From Datisca glomerata (lineage: Eukaryota; Streptophyta; Magnoliopsida; Cucurbitales; Datiscaceae), in contig QANY01008229.1 of NCBI GenBank assembly GCA_003255025.1, positions 28,337 to 92,336 on the forward strand: a stretch of DNA of 64,000 nucleotides, in the 5' to 3' direction. Shown here in pieces: positions 33,980 through 47,827 of the stretch; within the stretch, counting starts at the first letter, position 1, and each line of letters starts with the position of its first letter. Below the pieces are notes generated by a model. The model was not told the origin of the DNA. It saw nothing but the letters and a program-made list of their open reading frames with translations, and searched no databases. Position numbers and translations under genes: made by a program.

Positions 33980-34337
33980 TACTATTCATTTTTTTATTTT
34001 CATATTTATTCTTTTGAGGTAATTAGTAATATTTATCCTCACTTGGCATTTATTGCATGGGAAGATGCTTACTGATTCTGTGTTGCGCGCTCGTGGTTAT
34101 ATTTTTCCCTCTCAGAATCGTCTTTGTTGTGCCGTGGCGAAGGGCTTACGGCATATCTTTATAGAATTTCATTTCTCATGTTGGCTATGGGATGCCATGT
34201 CAAGTGTTTTTAGGAAGGATATCAAGCTTGACGGTACTCCTTAGATCTTTGGCAGAGGACGATGAAAATATCTTTTAGCACGTAATTGAAAGCTCTATGG
34301 CAAACTTCCATTATAACCATCATTTGGGTGTTGTGGT
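33980..34337 (+). pseudogene. LINE zf-RVT domain fragment, plus strand
   Basis: The frame 34053-34244 reads HGKMLTDSVLRARGYIFPSQ and then NRLCCAVAKGLRHIFIEFHF, the zinc-binding C-terminal domain of plant LINE reverse transcriptase. The C-x2-C is shifted and the H-x4-C lost a Cys (Phe). Similarity continues in broken frames to 34337, where the 5' LTR of element D cuts it. It is in the opposite orientation to the two fragments at its left. Confidence 0.7.
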
Positions 34338-36306
34338 TGTTGAAATTATATCCATAAAGTAGGTGTAATAACTATTTATGAGTATTTAGTTATTTTTCAG
34401 GCATTTTGTATGATTGAATTTAATGAATAACTAAAAGTTTTCCTTTAATTAAAGTGTGTTTATAATTTACTCAAGTCCTGAAACTATTATCAATGTAAGA
34501 AGAGTAAAAATAGAGGAGTCTTCTAGATAAACTCTTCTAAAATAGTTTAGAATGTTATTCGCAGTATTAGGATTGATTGGACAATCGAATCTGATTGTGA
34601 ATGTTAGGTTGAATCAATGGATGCTAGTCTTGGGGCATGGGAGTGGAACATGTTGAATAGATCAGTAACAAATTAGTTTAGAGCAAAAACCATTAATCTA
34701 GCTCTAAATCAAATTGTTACACCTTAAGGGTATTTTCATAATTACCCTAATCCTAAGGTGAATACGTAGCTTCACTTAGTTACTTGCGATCTTTGATATG
34801 TCAAATGGGCGAGTTCGAATTGGTAGACAATATCTTAGCTGTTGGGATCGTAATTCAACTATGTTGGAGTTACGTGATTCACAGATATGAAAATTCGTGG
34901 TTCGATTGCGAAAGCAACAATATCACCTTATGCTTTATTGATGAATGTGTGAATAAATAAATCAGGTATGGTATTCAATGAATTGAGGCATTGATTAAGA
35001 TTTATAAATTGTACGAGACAATTCACTATTATGTCTTTCTTATTCACAGTCAAAAAAAGAGTTAAGAAAATAACTAATAAGAGGGGTAAAATGGTAATTT
35101 TATATCATCTCTTTTGTTACTGATATTCACGATGGGTAATATGTTAAAATATTTCATGAACCGTGAAATAAAATAGTTTATTTACACCAACAGGAAATGT
35201 AGCGCGCATGAACCGAGAGTTGATTCGGCATCGAACCTATAGTTGAGTCGTACAATGTCATGATTAAATAGGACAAGAATTTATAAAGATAAATTCACCG
35301 GGCATTTAAATCCTATAACTTTGTGAATGAGGGTCCATTCGGTCTTAGAAATAGCTCATTGGAACAGGAATAAAAGAAACGATATCAGTTGGACCCAAAT
35401 GTATTTTGGTGCCAATGTATATTTCCTACACTCATATGTGATGGGTATTGTCACTTAATTAGTTAAGTGTGATTAATTACATTAAAAATAATTATTTTGT
35501 TATTTTCTAATTATTAGATAATTAGTAAATAAAAAAATTAATTAATTCATAGAGAACAATTAGATTGATGAATTTTGATACAACACAAATTCTAAGAGGA
35601 TATATACAAAATTCGGCCATGGTGGTTATTTTGGGGTTAATTTTAAGAAATTTTCAATATAGAAGTATATTTACAAATTTTTAAAATAAATAACTATATA
35701 TATGTGATAACAATTTGATTTTCACAGTGGAATTGCATTACATATAACACAACTCTAAAAAACAGTAATTGATATTGATCAATATAGTGTGTAATTACAC
35801 GGGGAGAGAAAAAGAGTTTTCTTCCCCTCCTCACATGTTGTCGTCGAATTTCAAATTGAAGGAGGAAAATTTTTATTTTTCTTATTCAATCATTTTGAGA
35901 ACCAACATTCAGTTCCTAAATAAATTCTAACAAGATATATTTCTGAAATTAACAAGTGGTTATTGGTGTGAAGAAAATTTTGGGAAATTGGTTTTTGAAG
36001 ATCATACTTGAATTTTGGTTCTTGAAGATCAAGCTTGAAGATTTGGATCTTGAAGTTTGAAGAACGTGAAGAACAAATATAAGAATTCCACCAATTCAAA
36101 AAATCTCCTATACATCGTAAATGTGAAAATCGTTTCAACCTTTTTATATTCGTTTCAATATATGATATGCATGATCATTTGTTGTTTTTGTTTTTAATTA
36201 TTCAATTCGATTAAATAAGTTTTTTTTAAAAACTTTAATATTCTACCCACGAACTGTTCGTGGTTTAAACTTATTTTTCTTTAATTTTAAAACCACTAAT
36301 CCAACA
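34338..36306 (+). repeat. 5' LTR of element D
   Basis: Starts TGTTGAAATTATATCC and ends AATCCAACA. Collinear with 41546-43413 apart from small indels. TSS and TATA box not certain. Confidence 0.9.
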
Positions 36307-36308
36307 AT

Positions 36309-36320
36309 TGGTATCAGAGA
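36309..36320 (+). other. Primer-binding site of element D (initiator Met tRNA type)
   Basis: TGGTATCAGAGA lies two bases after the LTR end and matches the TGGTATCAGAG core complementary to plant initiator methionine tRNA. Confidence 0.85.
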
Positions 36321-37690
36321 TCATAGGTTCTTGATTATGCATATAGATATTTGAAACGAACGTATCGATGAATTTGTTGATATTGACATATATTTGTGTA
36401 TGGTATATTCAAATCTGTTGAATATGTTATGTGTTTGGATCTCTATCTATTGGCTCTAGTCGTTTTTTCTTTCAATTTAGAATTGATGTACGCCATAATT
36501 GAGGCATTGGATTTAATGTAATTTATTTTATTGCAAAAGTTATAATTTTTTATAAATTTGATGTAATATCACCGCCACCTCAAAAATCGGCGGAAAATAC
36601 CATTTGCCAACGCCGTCGCCGGGAAGTTGCTACCACCGGAAAACTCACCGAAAAAGTCACCAGCCTCTGTCACTGCAGACGCCATGAAGATTAGTATTTA
36701 AATTAATTAATTGTAAAGAGTTATGAATTGGTGGGACTTCCTGAAGGACAAAATGACAATTACAGACGCCATAAATATTAGTATTTAAATTCATTGTAAT
36801 TTATTTATTATTATTTTATGAGTTGTAATTAGAAATGAGCCAATAGGGAGATTAATTTTGAATGGATGATTTATTATTATCTCGCATCATCATATAACAT
36901 GTCATACAGAAATATGGATATGCCAAAATCAAAATGTCATGTAGCATGTACATGCATCATTGAAGTTTAATTTATAATGGGATATAATTTAAATACAATG
37001 CAAATTTTATAAAAGTTATAACTTTTAAATTGGGATTTAACTTTTATAAAAGTTTATAATTTTCGAAACTGGTTTTTTCTAAATTAATAAAGAGTTATAA
37101 TTTTTGAAAAAACAATGAAAAAATCATTTTTTTCAAAAACTAAGTGAGATGGTCGTTTATGTTGAAACGTTCTCAAGGTTTCAAACGCAAACTTGATCAT
37201 GACACGAGGAATGATTTAGAGCCGCCTAGCGGTCCTTGGGAGAAATTTTGGAATCATGTCGTTTTGAGTTATCGAGCTGTTTAAGAAGCTAAAGCTTGTA
37301 AATAAAGTAGTGAGCCAGGGCCTTCCCTAGACGGACTGTTACTCCATAGCAACCTTTAAAGCCAATGCGTTGGTTAAACACTTAGACCGAAGCACATTGG
37401 AATCCCTCATAGGGGCTAGTCAATAGGGTTAAGGCGACCAAAACCATTGGTGATTGGTTAAGCTGGATGTAGTGACATCTTGAGAAGCATTAACCAAACG
37501 AGAGAAGTCTTAATGTGATAGGAGGTAGCTTGGACGTTGTCCTTAGATGAGACATGCTATCATTGTTGATCATAACATCAAGGAAGAAATATTTTTTATT
37601 GGCTTTTTAAAAATTTAATTATTTGCATCATGCATCATACTTTCCTAATTGATTGAATATTTATTTACACTGCATTATTTATTCTTTTCA
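36321..37690 (+). other. Leader of element D, no gene
   Basis: Mostly AT-rich. A GC-richer patch at about 36565-36690 contains CGCCGTCGCCGGGAA. The last ~100 bp (from 37598) match the start of element C at 25624. Confidence 0.6.
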
Positions 37691-37696
37691 GTAATC

Positions 37697-40600
37697 ATGT
37701 CATTATCCCCACTCTCAACTATCTTAAGCGAATAAACTTACTGGTGAAAATTACGTAGATTGGAAATGTATTCTTGATATCGTACTGACGGTAGAAAAGC
37801 ACAAGATTGTGCTCACCACCATTTGTCCCCTTTAGCCAATTGCTGAATCGACTTAAGAGAAATGATTTTATGCCCCTTGGCTGCGTTCTGATGAGATCAT
37901 CAGGTGCTATATCTTGGCTTCTGTTAGCAATGCGTTGCAACAACATCATCAGAACATGGAAATTGTCGCTAATATGATGTTGAACATCACCGAAATGTTT
38001 GGAGATCAGGGCTCGTCAAGCCATACAGACAGCTGTGTGAAACTTCATGAACTGTAGGATGAAACCTAAAATTCTTGTCAGAGAACATATGATGTTGATA
38101 ATTAGTTACTGAATGAGATTGAGATCATTGGTGCTGGGGTAGATGGCGAGAAATAATTTGATATGATCTTTGAGACTTTGTCTGACACCTTTGAGAACTT
38201 CAAACTTAAATTTTCGATGAATAATTTGAGGTACTCACTTCCTGAGCTTATGAAAGAATTGCAGGATGCTGGGACCCTGTTTCTGAAGAACAAGAGGAAG
38301 ACTAGAGAGGTAAAATTTAATCAAAGCAAGCCTTCCACCTCTTACGTGAAAAAGAAGCAAAAAGGTCCCAAGAAGGCTAAGAAGAATATATCAAAAGGTG
38401 CGAAACGCAAGGGCACTGCAAAAGTGGATAAATCGAAAGACAAGTGTCATCATTGTGGAGCCGCTGGTCATTGGAAACGTAATGCCCAGACTATCTCACG
38501 AAGTTGGGATTTAAAGGTATAATACTTATTATCAAGGCATGTTATGTGGATGACTCTACGTTTTCTTGGATAGTAGACTTTGCAGGCACTAACCATATAT
38601 GTTGTTCCCTGTAAGGGTTTTGGGAAATCAGAAGGCTTAACGAGAAAGAGTTCAACTTTCGTTAGGGAAATGGAGTACTAGTATCGGCTGTATCTATGGG
38701 AACTATTAAATTGTCATTTGATAACAATTTTATGGTTTTACGTGATATTTATTATATCCCAGTTTTTTGGAAGAATCTTATTTCAGTAGCCAGTTTAATT
38801 GAACAATGATTCAATTTAAATTTCATTGATACATATATTGGTATTTTTAAAAATGATTGCTTAATTACTACTGCACATTTGATAAATAAACTGTTTTATG
38901 TAAAACCAATAGTTCCAATTATATGTGACACTGAAGTGAATGTTAATTCACAAAGGGATAGTAAAAGGTTGAAGTCTGACTCAACCGATATAACCTATTT
39001 GTTAACTTTAAGTATGGGATCACTACCCACATGTGAATCCTGTATATAAAGCAAAATGACCAAGAGACCCATTTTCATTGAAGGGTGAAAGAGTCACTCA
39101 ATACCTCGAACTCGTACAAAGTGATGTAAGTGGGCCATTGAATGTTGAAGCAATAGGAGATTATAAATACTTTATAACCTTCACTGATAACTACTCATAT
39201 TTTGGTCATGTTTATCTAATGCCCTAAAAGTCTGAAACATTTGAAAAGTTCAAAGAGTAAAAGGATATGGTTGAGAAGCAATTAGAGAATCAAATCAAAA
39301 CACTACGATCCGATCGTGAAGAATATATTCTTTCTCAGCTTACAACACTTGGCACTCTAGAACATAATGGTGTGTCAGAGAGAAGGATTCAAACTCTGAT
39401 GGATATGGTTAGATCCATGATGAGTTTTTCATCCCTCTAGATGCATTCTAGAGATATAACTTGAAAACAACAGCATACATTATGAACCAAGTTTCATCGA
39501 AGATGGTGCCTGGCACGCCATATGAAACCTGGAATGGACAAAAGCCGTCGGTTAACCACTTTAGAATATGGAGGTGCCTAGTACATGTTCTGAAATCGAA
39601 GACAGAAAAGTTAACCAGTCAATCAGATTTATGCAAGTTTGTAGAATATCCTAAGCGAACGAAGGGATACATCTTTTATAGTCCAACTAACTAGAAAACA
39701 TTCGTTAGCACGAATGCACGTTTTCTTGAGGAAGACTATATAAGAAATGTGAAGTCGAGAAGCACTCTTGTGCTAGAGGAATGATTGAGTGGGAGGACAC
39801 CGACTCCCTAATCAAAAAATTATTTATTATTCAATAATAGAAGAACCACAACAGAGGCCAGGGCCTATGGAGCTTCGACGTAGCGGGAAGGTTGTTAGAC
39901 TGCCTGACAAGTACATGACTTATGGAGATACCTTAACAATCTCAGATAAAGATCATGATGAACATGTTTCCTACTCACAGGCCATGGCTAGTCTTCAAGC
40001 AAACCTATGGTAAGAAGCCATGAACATTGAGATTAATTTGATGTATTCGAACGGAGTCTGAAAATTTGTAGATCCTCCTAAAGGAGTAAAACTTGTAGGG
40101 TGCAAATAGATCAATAAGAAAAAGAGAGGGTCGGATGTGAATGTGAAGACATTCAAAGCTAAACTAGTAGCCAAGGACTACACTCAAAATGATGGTATAG
40201 ACAATGGGGATCCCCTCTCGTCGGTAGCCATGCTTAAATACATATGAATTCTCTTATCCATTACTGCTGCCCTGATTATGAAATATGGCAGATTGACGTC
40301 AAGAATACTTTTCTGAATGGCAATCTTGAAGAGCGCATTTATATGGCTCAACCAGATCGGTTCATAGAAAAAGGCTAAGAGGTCAAGGTATGCGAACTGC
40401 TTAATTCCATTTATGGACTTAAACAAGCGTCACGGCCGTGGAATATTAGATTTGACGACACTGTCAAGAACTTTGGTTTTGAATAGTTAGTGGATGAACC
40501 CTGTGTGTATAAGCTGATACCTGAAGGGAAAATGATTTTTATAGTCTTGTATGTAGATGATATTCTACTCATTATGAATGATGTAGGAAAATTATCTAAT

Positions 40601-41530
40601 GTCAAGATTTAGCTTGCAAAGCAATTTGATATGAATGATTTTGGAGAAGCTCATTTGTCTTACATATTCAGATCTTTCGAGATAGGAAGAACATACAATT
40701 GTCACTGTTTCAAGCATCTTATATTGATAAGGTGATGGATCACTTCAGTATGTAAGACTCCAAGAAGAGATATCTTCCTTTCAGACATTGAGTCAACCTC
40801 TCTAAGGAGTAGTCTCCCAAGACTCTTCAAGAAGAGGAAGGCATGAGAAAGATTCTATATTCCCCAACCGTAGGAAGTCTTATGTACGTGATACTTTACA
40901 CTAGGCTAGACATTTGCTATGTTGTGGGCGTAGTGAGTCATTTCCCTAAACTTGGAATCGAGAACTGGAATGTCGTCAAGCATATCCTTATGTATATAAG
41001 GAGAATAAGGAACTGCATTCTTGTGTATTCACCTACTGACCAGAATATGACGGGGTATATTGATTCTGATTTTCAAGTAGACAAGGGTTATATGAGGTCC
41101 ACTTTGGGATAGCTGTTCATCCTGAAGGGTGGAGTAGTTGTATGGAAAAGTATCAAGCAATCTTGCATTGCTGATTCTACTAGGGAAGCTAAATATGTGG
41201 CACATTGTCAAGCTTCTAAGGAAGTTGTATGGCTTAGAAAGTACTTGAAGACTCTGGAAGTTGTTCCAGAAGCTGACAAGCCCATGACACTTTATTGCGA
41301 GAATAGTGGGGCCGTAGCAAACTCGAAGGAACCAAGGAGCCACAAAAGATCCAAACACGTAGAGCGTAAGTATCACCTAATTAGATAGATTGTTCAGCAT
41401 GGAGATGTTGTAGTAACACACATATCGACGGTCAACAACCTGACAGATCCATTCACAAAAACTTTGAGTTATAAAGTTTTTTATGGTCATCTAGAGGGCA
41501 TGTGGATACAAGATTATACACGCATACTTT
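37697..41530 (+). pseudogene. Copia element D gag-pol remnant
   Basis: Gag from ATG 37697, broken early, then an open frame 38163-38522 that ends in a well-preserved CCHC zinc knuckle (CHHCGAAGHWKRN; the fourth ligand reads Asn). Protease SWIVDFAGTNHIC near 38560 has DFA in place of DSG. Integrase runs about 39040-39700 with a stop-free C-terminal piece (39461-39694). RT has YVDDILLI at about 40550. RNase H/C-terminus (40843-41390 and beyond) has TGYIDSDFQVD and YCENSGAVA. Stops are frequent, so it is inactive. It is the closest relative of element C. Confidence 0.88.
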
Positions 41531-41545
41531 AGTCCAAGTGAGAGA

Positions 41546-43413
41546 TGTTGGAATTATGTCCATAAAGTATGGAGAAATAACTATATATGAGTATCTAATT
41601 ATTTCTCAGACATTTTGTATTATTAAATTTAATGAATAAATAAAAATTTTCCTTTAATTAAAGTGTGTTTATAATTTTCTCAAGTCTTGGAACTATTATC
41701 AACGTAAGAAGATTAAAGACAGAGGAGTCTTCCAGACAAACTCTTCTGAAATAGTTCAGAATATTATTCGCAATCTTAGGATTGACTGGACAATTGAATT
41801 TGATTACGAATATTAGGTTGAACCAATGGATGCCAGTCATGGAGAATGAGAGTGGAGACTCAAACGGTTAACCTAAACATGTTATGAACATGTTGAATAG
41901 ACCGGTATCAAATTAGTTTAGAGCCCAAAACCGTTTACCTAGCTGTAAATCTAATTGTTACACCTTAAGGATATTTCAAAATTACCTTAATCTTGAGGTG
42001 AATACGTAGCTTGAAATAGTTAGTTGCAATCTTTGATATGTCAAATGAGTGAGCTCAAATTGATGGGCAATATCTCAGCTGTTGGGATTCTAATTCAATT
42101 AAGTTGGAGTTACGTGATTCACATTTATGAAAATTCGTGGTTGGATTGCGAAAACAACAATATCACCTTATGCTTTATTGATGGGTATGTGAATAAATTA
42201 ACCTGGTCAAGTATTCAATGAGTTGAGTAATTGATTAAGACTTGTGAATTGTACGAGACAATTCACTATTATGTCTTTCTTATTCATAGTCAATAAAAGA
42301 GTTAAGAAAATAATAACAAGAGGGGTAGGATGATAATCTTACATTCCGCTTTTGTTACTGATACTCACGATGGGTATTACATTAAAATATTCTGTGGACC
42401 GTGGCAATACAAAGGGTTTGTTTACACCAACTCAAAAGTAGCGTGCATGAATCAAGAGTTGATTGCGCATCAAACCTATAGTGGAGTCGTACGATGTCAG
42501 AATTAAATACGTCGGGAATTTATGGAAATAAATTTTCTGGGTATTTAAATCTTTAGCATTATTCATGTAGGTCCATCCGGTCTCAGAAATAGCTCACGAG
42601 AACAGAAATATAGAAATGAAGTAAATTAGATCAAAATATGTTTTGGTGCCAAGACATATTTCCTACACCTATATGTGAGGGTGATGTCACTTAATTAGTT
42701 AAGTGTGATTATTTGTATTGAAATTAATTAATTTATTATTTTTTAATTATTAGATAATTAGTAAATAAAAATAAATAAATAAATTAATTGATAATGGTCA
42801 ATTAAATCTATCAATTTGATTGACAAATTTTGATACAACTTTAACACTATAGAGATATACTGATTTTTGGCAATTTGAATATATTAGGGTGAATTTTTGG
42901 AAATTTAAATTATATGAGTATATTTGTAAATATCAAAAATTAGATTTTATAGATATCTAATAGCAATTCGATTATAGAGAGAGAGAGATAGAGAGATATA
43001 GATCTCATATCAGATACAGAAGAAAAAGAGTTTTCTACCCTTCCTAGTGGTTGTTGCCCACATTCAAATTCCTACACAAAATTCTCGTACGATATATTTC
43101 TGAAATTAACGGGTGGTTTTTGGTGGACGATATTCACAAATCGTTCTTGGAGTTCAAGTGCATGATTCGGATCTCGAAATTTGAAGAACACGAAGAACGC
43201 TCGAAGAAAATCCGCCAGTTCAGAAATTCTCCGATTCAAAGTATATGTGAAAATTTGTTTCTAACCTTATAATCTCGTTTAATATTGTATATGCATAATC
43301 ACACATTGTTTAGTTTTAAATTATTTAATTTGATTAAATAAGTTAATCGATTTTTTTATACTCCGTGGTTCAAACTTATTTTTAATTAATTTTAAAACCA
43401 ACTGATCCCAGCA
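41546..43413 (+). repeat. 3' LTR of element D
   Basis: Preceded by the polypurine tract CCAAGTGAGAGA. Starts TGTTGGAATTATGTCC and ends CCCAGCA. Contains an (AG)n run at about 42975-42997. Relative to the 5' LTR it has a short extra piece near 41860-41900. Confidence 0.88.
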
Positions 43414-44960
43414 TTCTTCACAGTCTTCATTCCAGCCACTCGTGGAATTTTTCCTCAACCTCTTGAAGAAATGCTTGCATGTGTCCGTTGACCTGGAGAT
43501 GAACCTGTTTAGGGTGTCTAATCTTCTCGTTAACCCTTGGATTTCTTTGCGGTTCTACGGGGACTTCATTTATGTGATCACCTTTACCTGGTCCAGGTCA
43601 CTTTGATTCCCCGTTGTGTAACTAGGTGCCCAAGAAACTTTCCCGCCGCCATTCCAAAAGTGCACTTCTCTGGGTTCAGCTTCATGGAATTTTTTCTTAG
43701 AACAGAAAAGGCTTTTTCAAGGTCCTGAATGTGGTTTTCTTTCTTCTCGCTTCTTACTTTTGAACACCATGTCATCAACATAGACTTCCGTATTCTTCCT
43801 AATCTGCTTGCGGATGACCTTGTTCACCAGCCCTTGATAAGTGGCACCTGCATTCTTTAGACAAAAGGGCATGACTTTGTAACAATAGACGTCATACTCA
43901 ATAATGAAATAAGTTTTTCCTTATCAGCTTGGAGCATTTTTACTTGATAGTAAGTATCCATGAAGCTGAGTAGTTCATGCCCTGAAGTGGTATCTACCAT
44001 TTGATTTATCCTTGGCAGCGGGTATTCGTCTTTGGGGCATGCCTTGTTTAGGTCAGTGAAATCCACACAGATCGTCCACTAACTATTCTTCTTCCGCACC
44101 ATTACCACATTAGCTAGCCATTCGGGATCGTTTACTTCTCTGATAAAATATGCTGCCAAGAGCTTCTCGACCTCATCTTTGAGCGCTTGATTTTGTTTAG
44201 GGGTGAAGCTTATTTTATTTTATTTTATAGGTTTTACAGCGGGATCCATGTTTAACCTGTGGTAGATGATACCTTCTGAAAAGCCGGGCATCTCCTGTGC
44301 CGTTGTTTTAAATACATCTCCATTTTCCTTCAGAGATTTCACCAACTTCCTTTTTTTATTTTCCTTAAGAAAGGTGCGAATGTTGGTCATCTTCTGGGTC
44401 CTTTCTTCCAAACATATGAGCTTCATTTCCTCTCCTGCATCGTACCTTGGGCCGTCTCACCCATTTTCTTGTTATTGCTATAAATCCTTGGGTCTTTTTC
44501 CTTCGGCCTTCTCCATAGCCTTTTTCTTAATGGATTCTAAAGTAGTCACTAAACAGATGCGAGCCGCGGCCTGATCGCCTCTTTATTGTTTTCACTCTCT
44601 CTAGTGATTGGTACTTCAACACTTCTTAGAACGTTGAGGGTACAACCTTCATCCTGTAGAGCCAGGTTCTCCCCAGGATTGTGATGTACGGGGACATCAT
44701 TCCCAGTACCATGAACTCAGTGATATAGTTAAACGGATACACGTTCACCGGGAGAGTCAGAGTTCCTTCAGAGTAGCTGATGGCTCCATTGAAACCAATC
44801 AACGGCTGTGAAGTCCCTTGTAACTTTCGATCTCCCATAGAAATTTTCTCCACGGTTGGTCGGTATAGGATGTTCACTCCACTCCCATCATCCACCAAGA
44901 CCCTCCTCAACAAGAAGTTGCCACTTGTATTAAAATGATGAGGACATCATTGTGGTGTTC
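43414..44960 (-). pseudogene. Gypsy E protease and RT remnant
   Basis: The protease frame 44913-44626 reads VLVDDGSGVNILYRPTVEKI and FMVLGMMSPYITILGRTWLY. Linker frame 44426-44220. The RT frame 44066-43857 has FTDLNKACPKDEYPLPRINQ and SFMD. The EVYVDDM catalytic box follows in another frame at about 43780. An altered active site (DDGSG for D-S/T-G) and frameshifts make it inactive. RT would normally continue for about 100 more residues below 43414. Confidence 0.85.
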
Positions 44961-45545
44961 GCGAGTTCCAGATCAGAGTCGTTGAACACTAGTGGTGAAT
45001 TATCGTTGCTACTTGAGGGCTTTTGTTGAGGTCTTTCTAACATTGGCCACTTGTAGTATATCTTCCTTTCCTTTCTTGTCGTCTCCTCTTATTTGGTTAA
45101 TGATATAATCATGTTGACGATGCAGAATGGCTGCTTCTTCTTGTCCCACTTGTCTTCTTCCCGATTGTCTTTCTTAGTTCCACGTTTCTGTTCATCCTTT
45201 TTCACAAATTGGCTAAGGTACCCTTCTTTGATCAGCTGCTCAATATAATCATTGAGTTGGAAACAGTCCTACGTGTAATGCCCGTTGCTCTTATGGTAGG
45301 AGTAATATTTATCTTTATCCTTGTAGCTAGGTTCTTAGTGAGCAGAACTGGTCTTTTAGCCAAGGTTTATCTTTAATTGTCTCAAGTATTTGGTTGATCG
45401 AAATGGTCAATGACGTGTAGACTTTGTCCCTCGGGTGGACTCTATCATGATCCCGTCTCTGATACGTATTTCTTTCTTGTTGGACTTTCCTTCCATATGT
45501 TCTTTCTGTTTTGTCATGCTTCCTCCTTTCAGGTCTTACACATCT

Positions 45546-46640
45546 CTACCGCTTCTGAGATTCCTCTTTTTTCCATTCAACCGCTCTGTGCATAGTCCTA
45601 TTCTCTTCCTCTAGGGTAATATAGGCATGTGCTTGTTGGAAAATTTCCGCCATAGAAAGGGGCTTAACCTTAAATAGATTCACGAAAAGGGGTGACTCTA
45701 GGTCCAGACCTAGCCGGAAGACCAATCTGGTGAATCGATCGTCACAGTTCTTGACCTTGACCATCTCATCTTTTATACGACGAGTGTACTCCCGCGGGGA
45801 CTCCCCTTCTTTGATAGAGATTGTTATCAAATGTTCTGAGTCTTCCATGACCGTACGGTAAGTATAATATTGCTCTATGAAAACGGAGGACATAATAATG
45901 AAGCCGTGATTGAGTGCATCGACAATGAGTGATACCACTTCAAAGTCGTCCCGTCTAGATTAATGGGGAACATTCTACACATTAACTTGTCATCATGTTG
46001 GTACAACGTCATGTCTTATTTGAATTGTCAAAGATGATATATGGGAACAGTTTTTCCTTTGTAGCATTTGAATCTTGGAGCAATGAATTTTTTGGGCACA
46101 GATGACGCTAAGAATTTTGGGCTAATGGTGTACAGATAAGAGATTCAAGGTCAGTTTTTTCCGTACTCCCGAGATTCCTTATTTTCATCCTCTTTTGTTC
46201 AAACAGTTATTCTACTGCTTCCTTTAACGTGACTCAGATTACCGAGCCTCATCCGTAGCTTCCTTCACAAGGTTCTGCTATTGGACTTCCTTTTCTAGCC
46301 GCATGTTTGTACTGTTCGCGTGGTCTCCTTGTCTTCTGTCTCGATGGCTGCCCCCACAGTGGGCTTCTTATTCATTGTTACTTTCCTGGTCTTCATCATT
46401 CACCCGTTGACTGACCTCTTCTCGTGTTTTTACAAGTTCTTGTTGTAGTGTGTTGATCTGATCTTGCACATCCTGCCATACATTATGTATTGCTTCAGCG
46501 TTCGTCCATTCCATCTCATGCATCCCGTTTAGGATCGTCTGAAGCATTTCCATCGGTGGGGTTGGTCGGTCTATGTGGTCGTCTATGTTTCTGGTTCTGT
46601 TATCCTCATTTAGGGCTGTGTTGGATCTGGTTGTAGGCAT
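45546..46640 (-). pseudogene. Gypsy E gag remnant
   Basis: The start frame 46640-46368 (MPTTRSNTALNEDNRTRN, with a Gln/Glu-rich helix) and the gag core frame 45938-45546 (SIKEGESPREYTRRIKDEMV, KVKPLSMAEIFQQAHAYITL) fit the retrotransposon gag domain of Tat-type plant gypsy elements. The frames between them are broken. A degenerate Lys-rich tail extends to about 45100. Confidence 0.8.
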
Positions 46641-46699
46641 GTTTATGTCATATAGGATAGGTCTCTTGAGCTTTTTCTCTCAACTCTCAACGAGAGCAC

Positions 46700-47650
46700 T
46701 AAAATGGAAAAGATTTTTTTCGCTAATCAGGGATCAAATGGGAAAGTATTGATAAGGGTTGATTTATATGAGTATTAATGAGAAAGAGAGAGAGAGAGTT
46801 CAAGAACAAGAGAATGTAAGGAGTAAATGCTCTGAATAATATTTGCTTGAGTTGTATTGAATGCCTGAGTTTCACTTAATAACTTGGCCTTATATATGCT
46901 TCGTAATTTACATGAATTGATTAGATTAATAATAAAAGGGAGGGGACGTTTATGTCAGGTATGGTCCTATTTTTCTTCCTTACGCATCATTTCCATCAGT
47001 CTCATTCAGCTGCCAATCAATCACAATCACTTGGAGATTTTTTGTGGGTCGAGCTAGTCAGTTGTAGCCACTTGGTGACCTGTCACGTGTCTCATTCGAG
47101 TCATTCAGCTACATAATCAATCATGCCACTCTTCTGTCATTCTAGATCCCTTTTGTCCGTCATGTTCTTCTTCTGATCATTCTCTTCCCGTTCTTGCACA
47201 GTTCAGCGACTGCCTTACCTATTCAGGATAGTTCTCCGAATCTCAGGTTCCTTTTCCCGTTCCAGAGGCGTGGGTCCCTCGTCAGTCAGATCCAGTTAAC
47301 TAGTCACCATTTCCCGTTTTCATGCTCTTTGTCGTTCTTGAGGTGCTAGTCCCTGTCTGCCTTTGTCGTTCTTGAGGTGCTGGTCCCCGTCTGCCTTTCC
47401 CGTTCTGATGCTCCTTCCCATTCTTGAGGTGTTGATCCACGTCTCGATGCACTGATTCCCATTCTTATTTATGGGTGTCTTGCAACTTGAGTCTTCTTTT
47501 TCATTTCAACTTTTTACCGCTTTCCGTGAGCTGTTGATTTACTCTTCTTATCCACGTGACATTGGATATTTTTTTACATGTTCATGAAGATTAAATAAAA
47601 TATTGAGTTTGAAAACGACCAATAACTTAGGTTTAGTGTCTGTTTTCCAT
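46700..47650 (-). repeat. 5' LTR and leader of gypsy E (approximate ends)
   Basis: GC-richer, with a TATATAAGG promoter-like box on the minus strand at 46890-46898 about 250 bp before the gag ATG. A short direct repeat (GTTCTTGAGGTGCTGGTCCC type, about 47330-47450, three to four copies) lies upstream of the TATA box, where LTR enhancers often sit. The second LTR is absent, so the ends are not fixed. Confidence 0.5.
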
Positions 47651-47827
47651 TGACACGGTTTTCCTTGGAGAGAATTACGATAGAGCAGTTTCATTTTTAA
47701 TTAATTCTCAATTGAAAAAAAAGAGTTCACTCTCTCTCTTGATCCAACTATATAAGTTTCAATAGAAGAGAGTGGTTTTAGTTATATTCTTAAATACTCA
47801 TATATACAAATTATAACATATAAATAA

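Larger units (their letters stand above)
34338..43413 (+). mobile_element. Copia element D, full-length LTR retrotransposon, inactive
   Basis: 5' LTR 34338-36306, primer-binding site, 1.3-kb leader, gag-pol remnant, polypurine tract, 3' LTR 41546-43413. The LTRs are about 85% alike by eye, so the insertion is old. The left flank is LINE DNA and the right flank is gypsy E DNA, and the 5-bp flanks (GTGGT and TTCTT) do not match, so a deletion or rearrangement followed insertion. Confidence 0.9.
43414..47650 (-). mobile_element. Ty3/gypsy element E (Tat-like), minus strand, truncated in RT
   Basis: From high to low coordinates: LTR with TATA box, leader, gag start ATG at 46640, retrotransposon gag domain, protease, RT. 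It stops abruptly at 43413 where the LTR of element D ends. RNase H, integrase and the second LTR are missing from the window. Confidence 0.85.
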
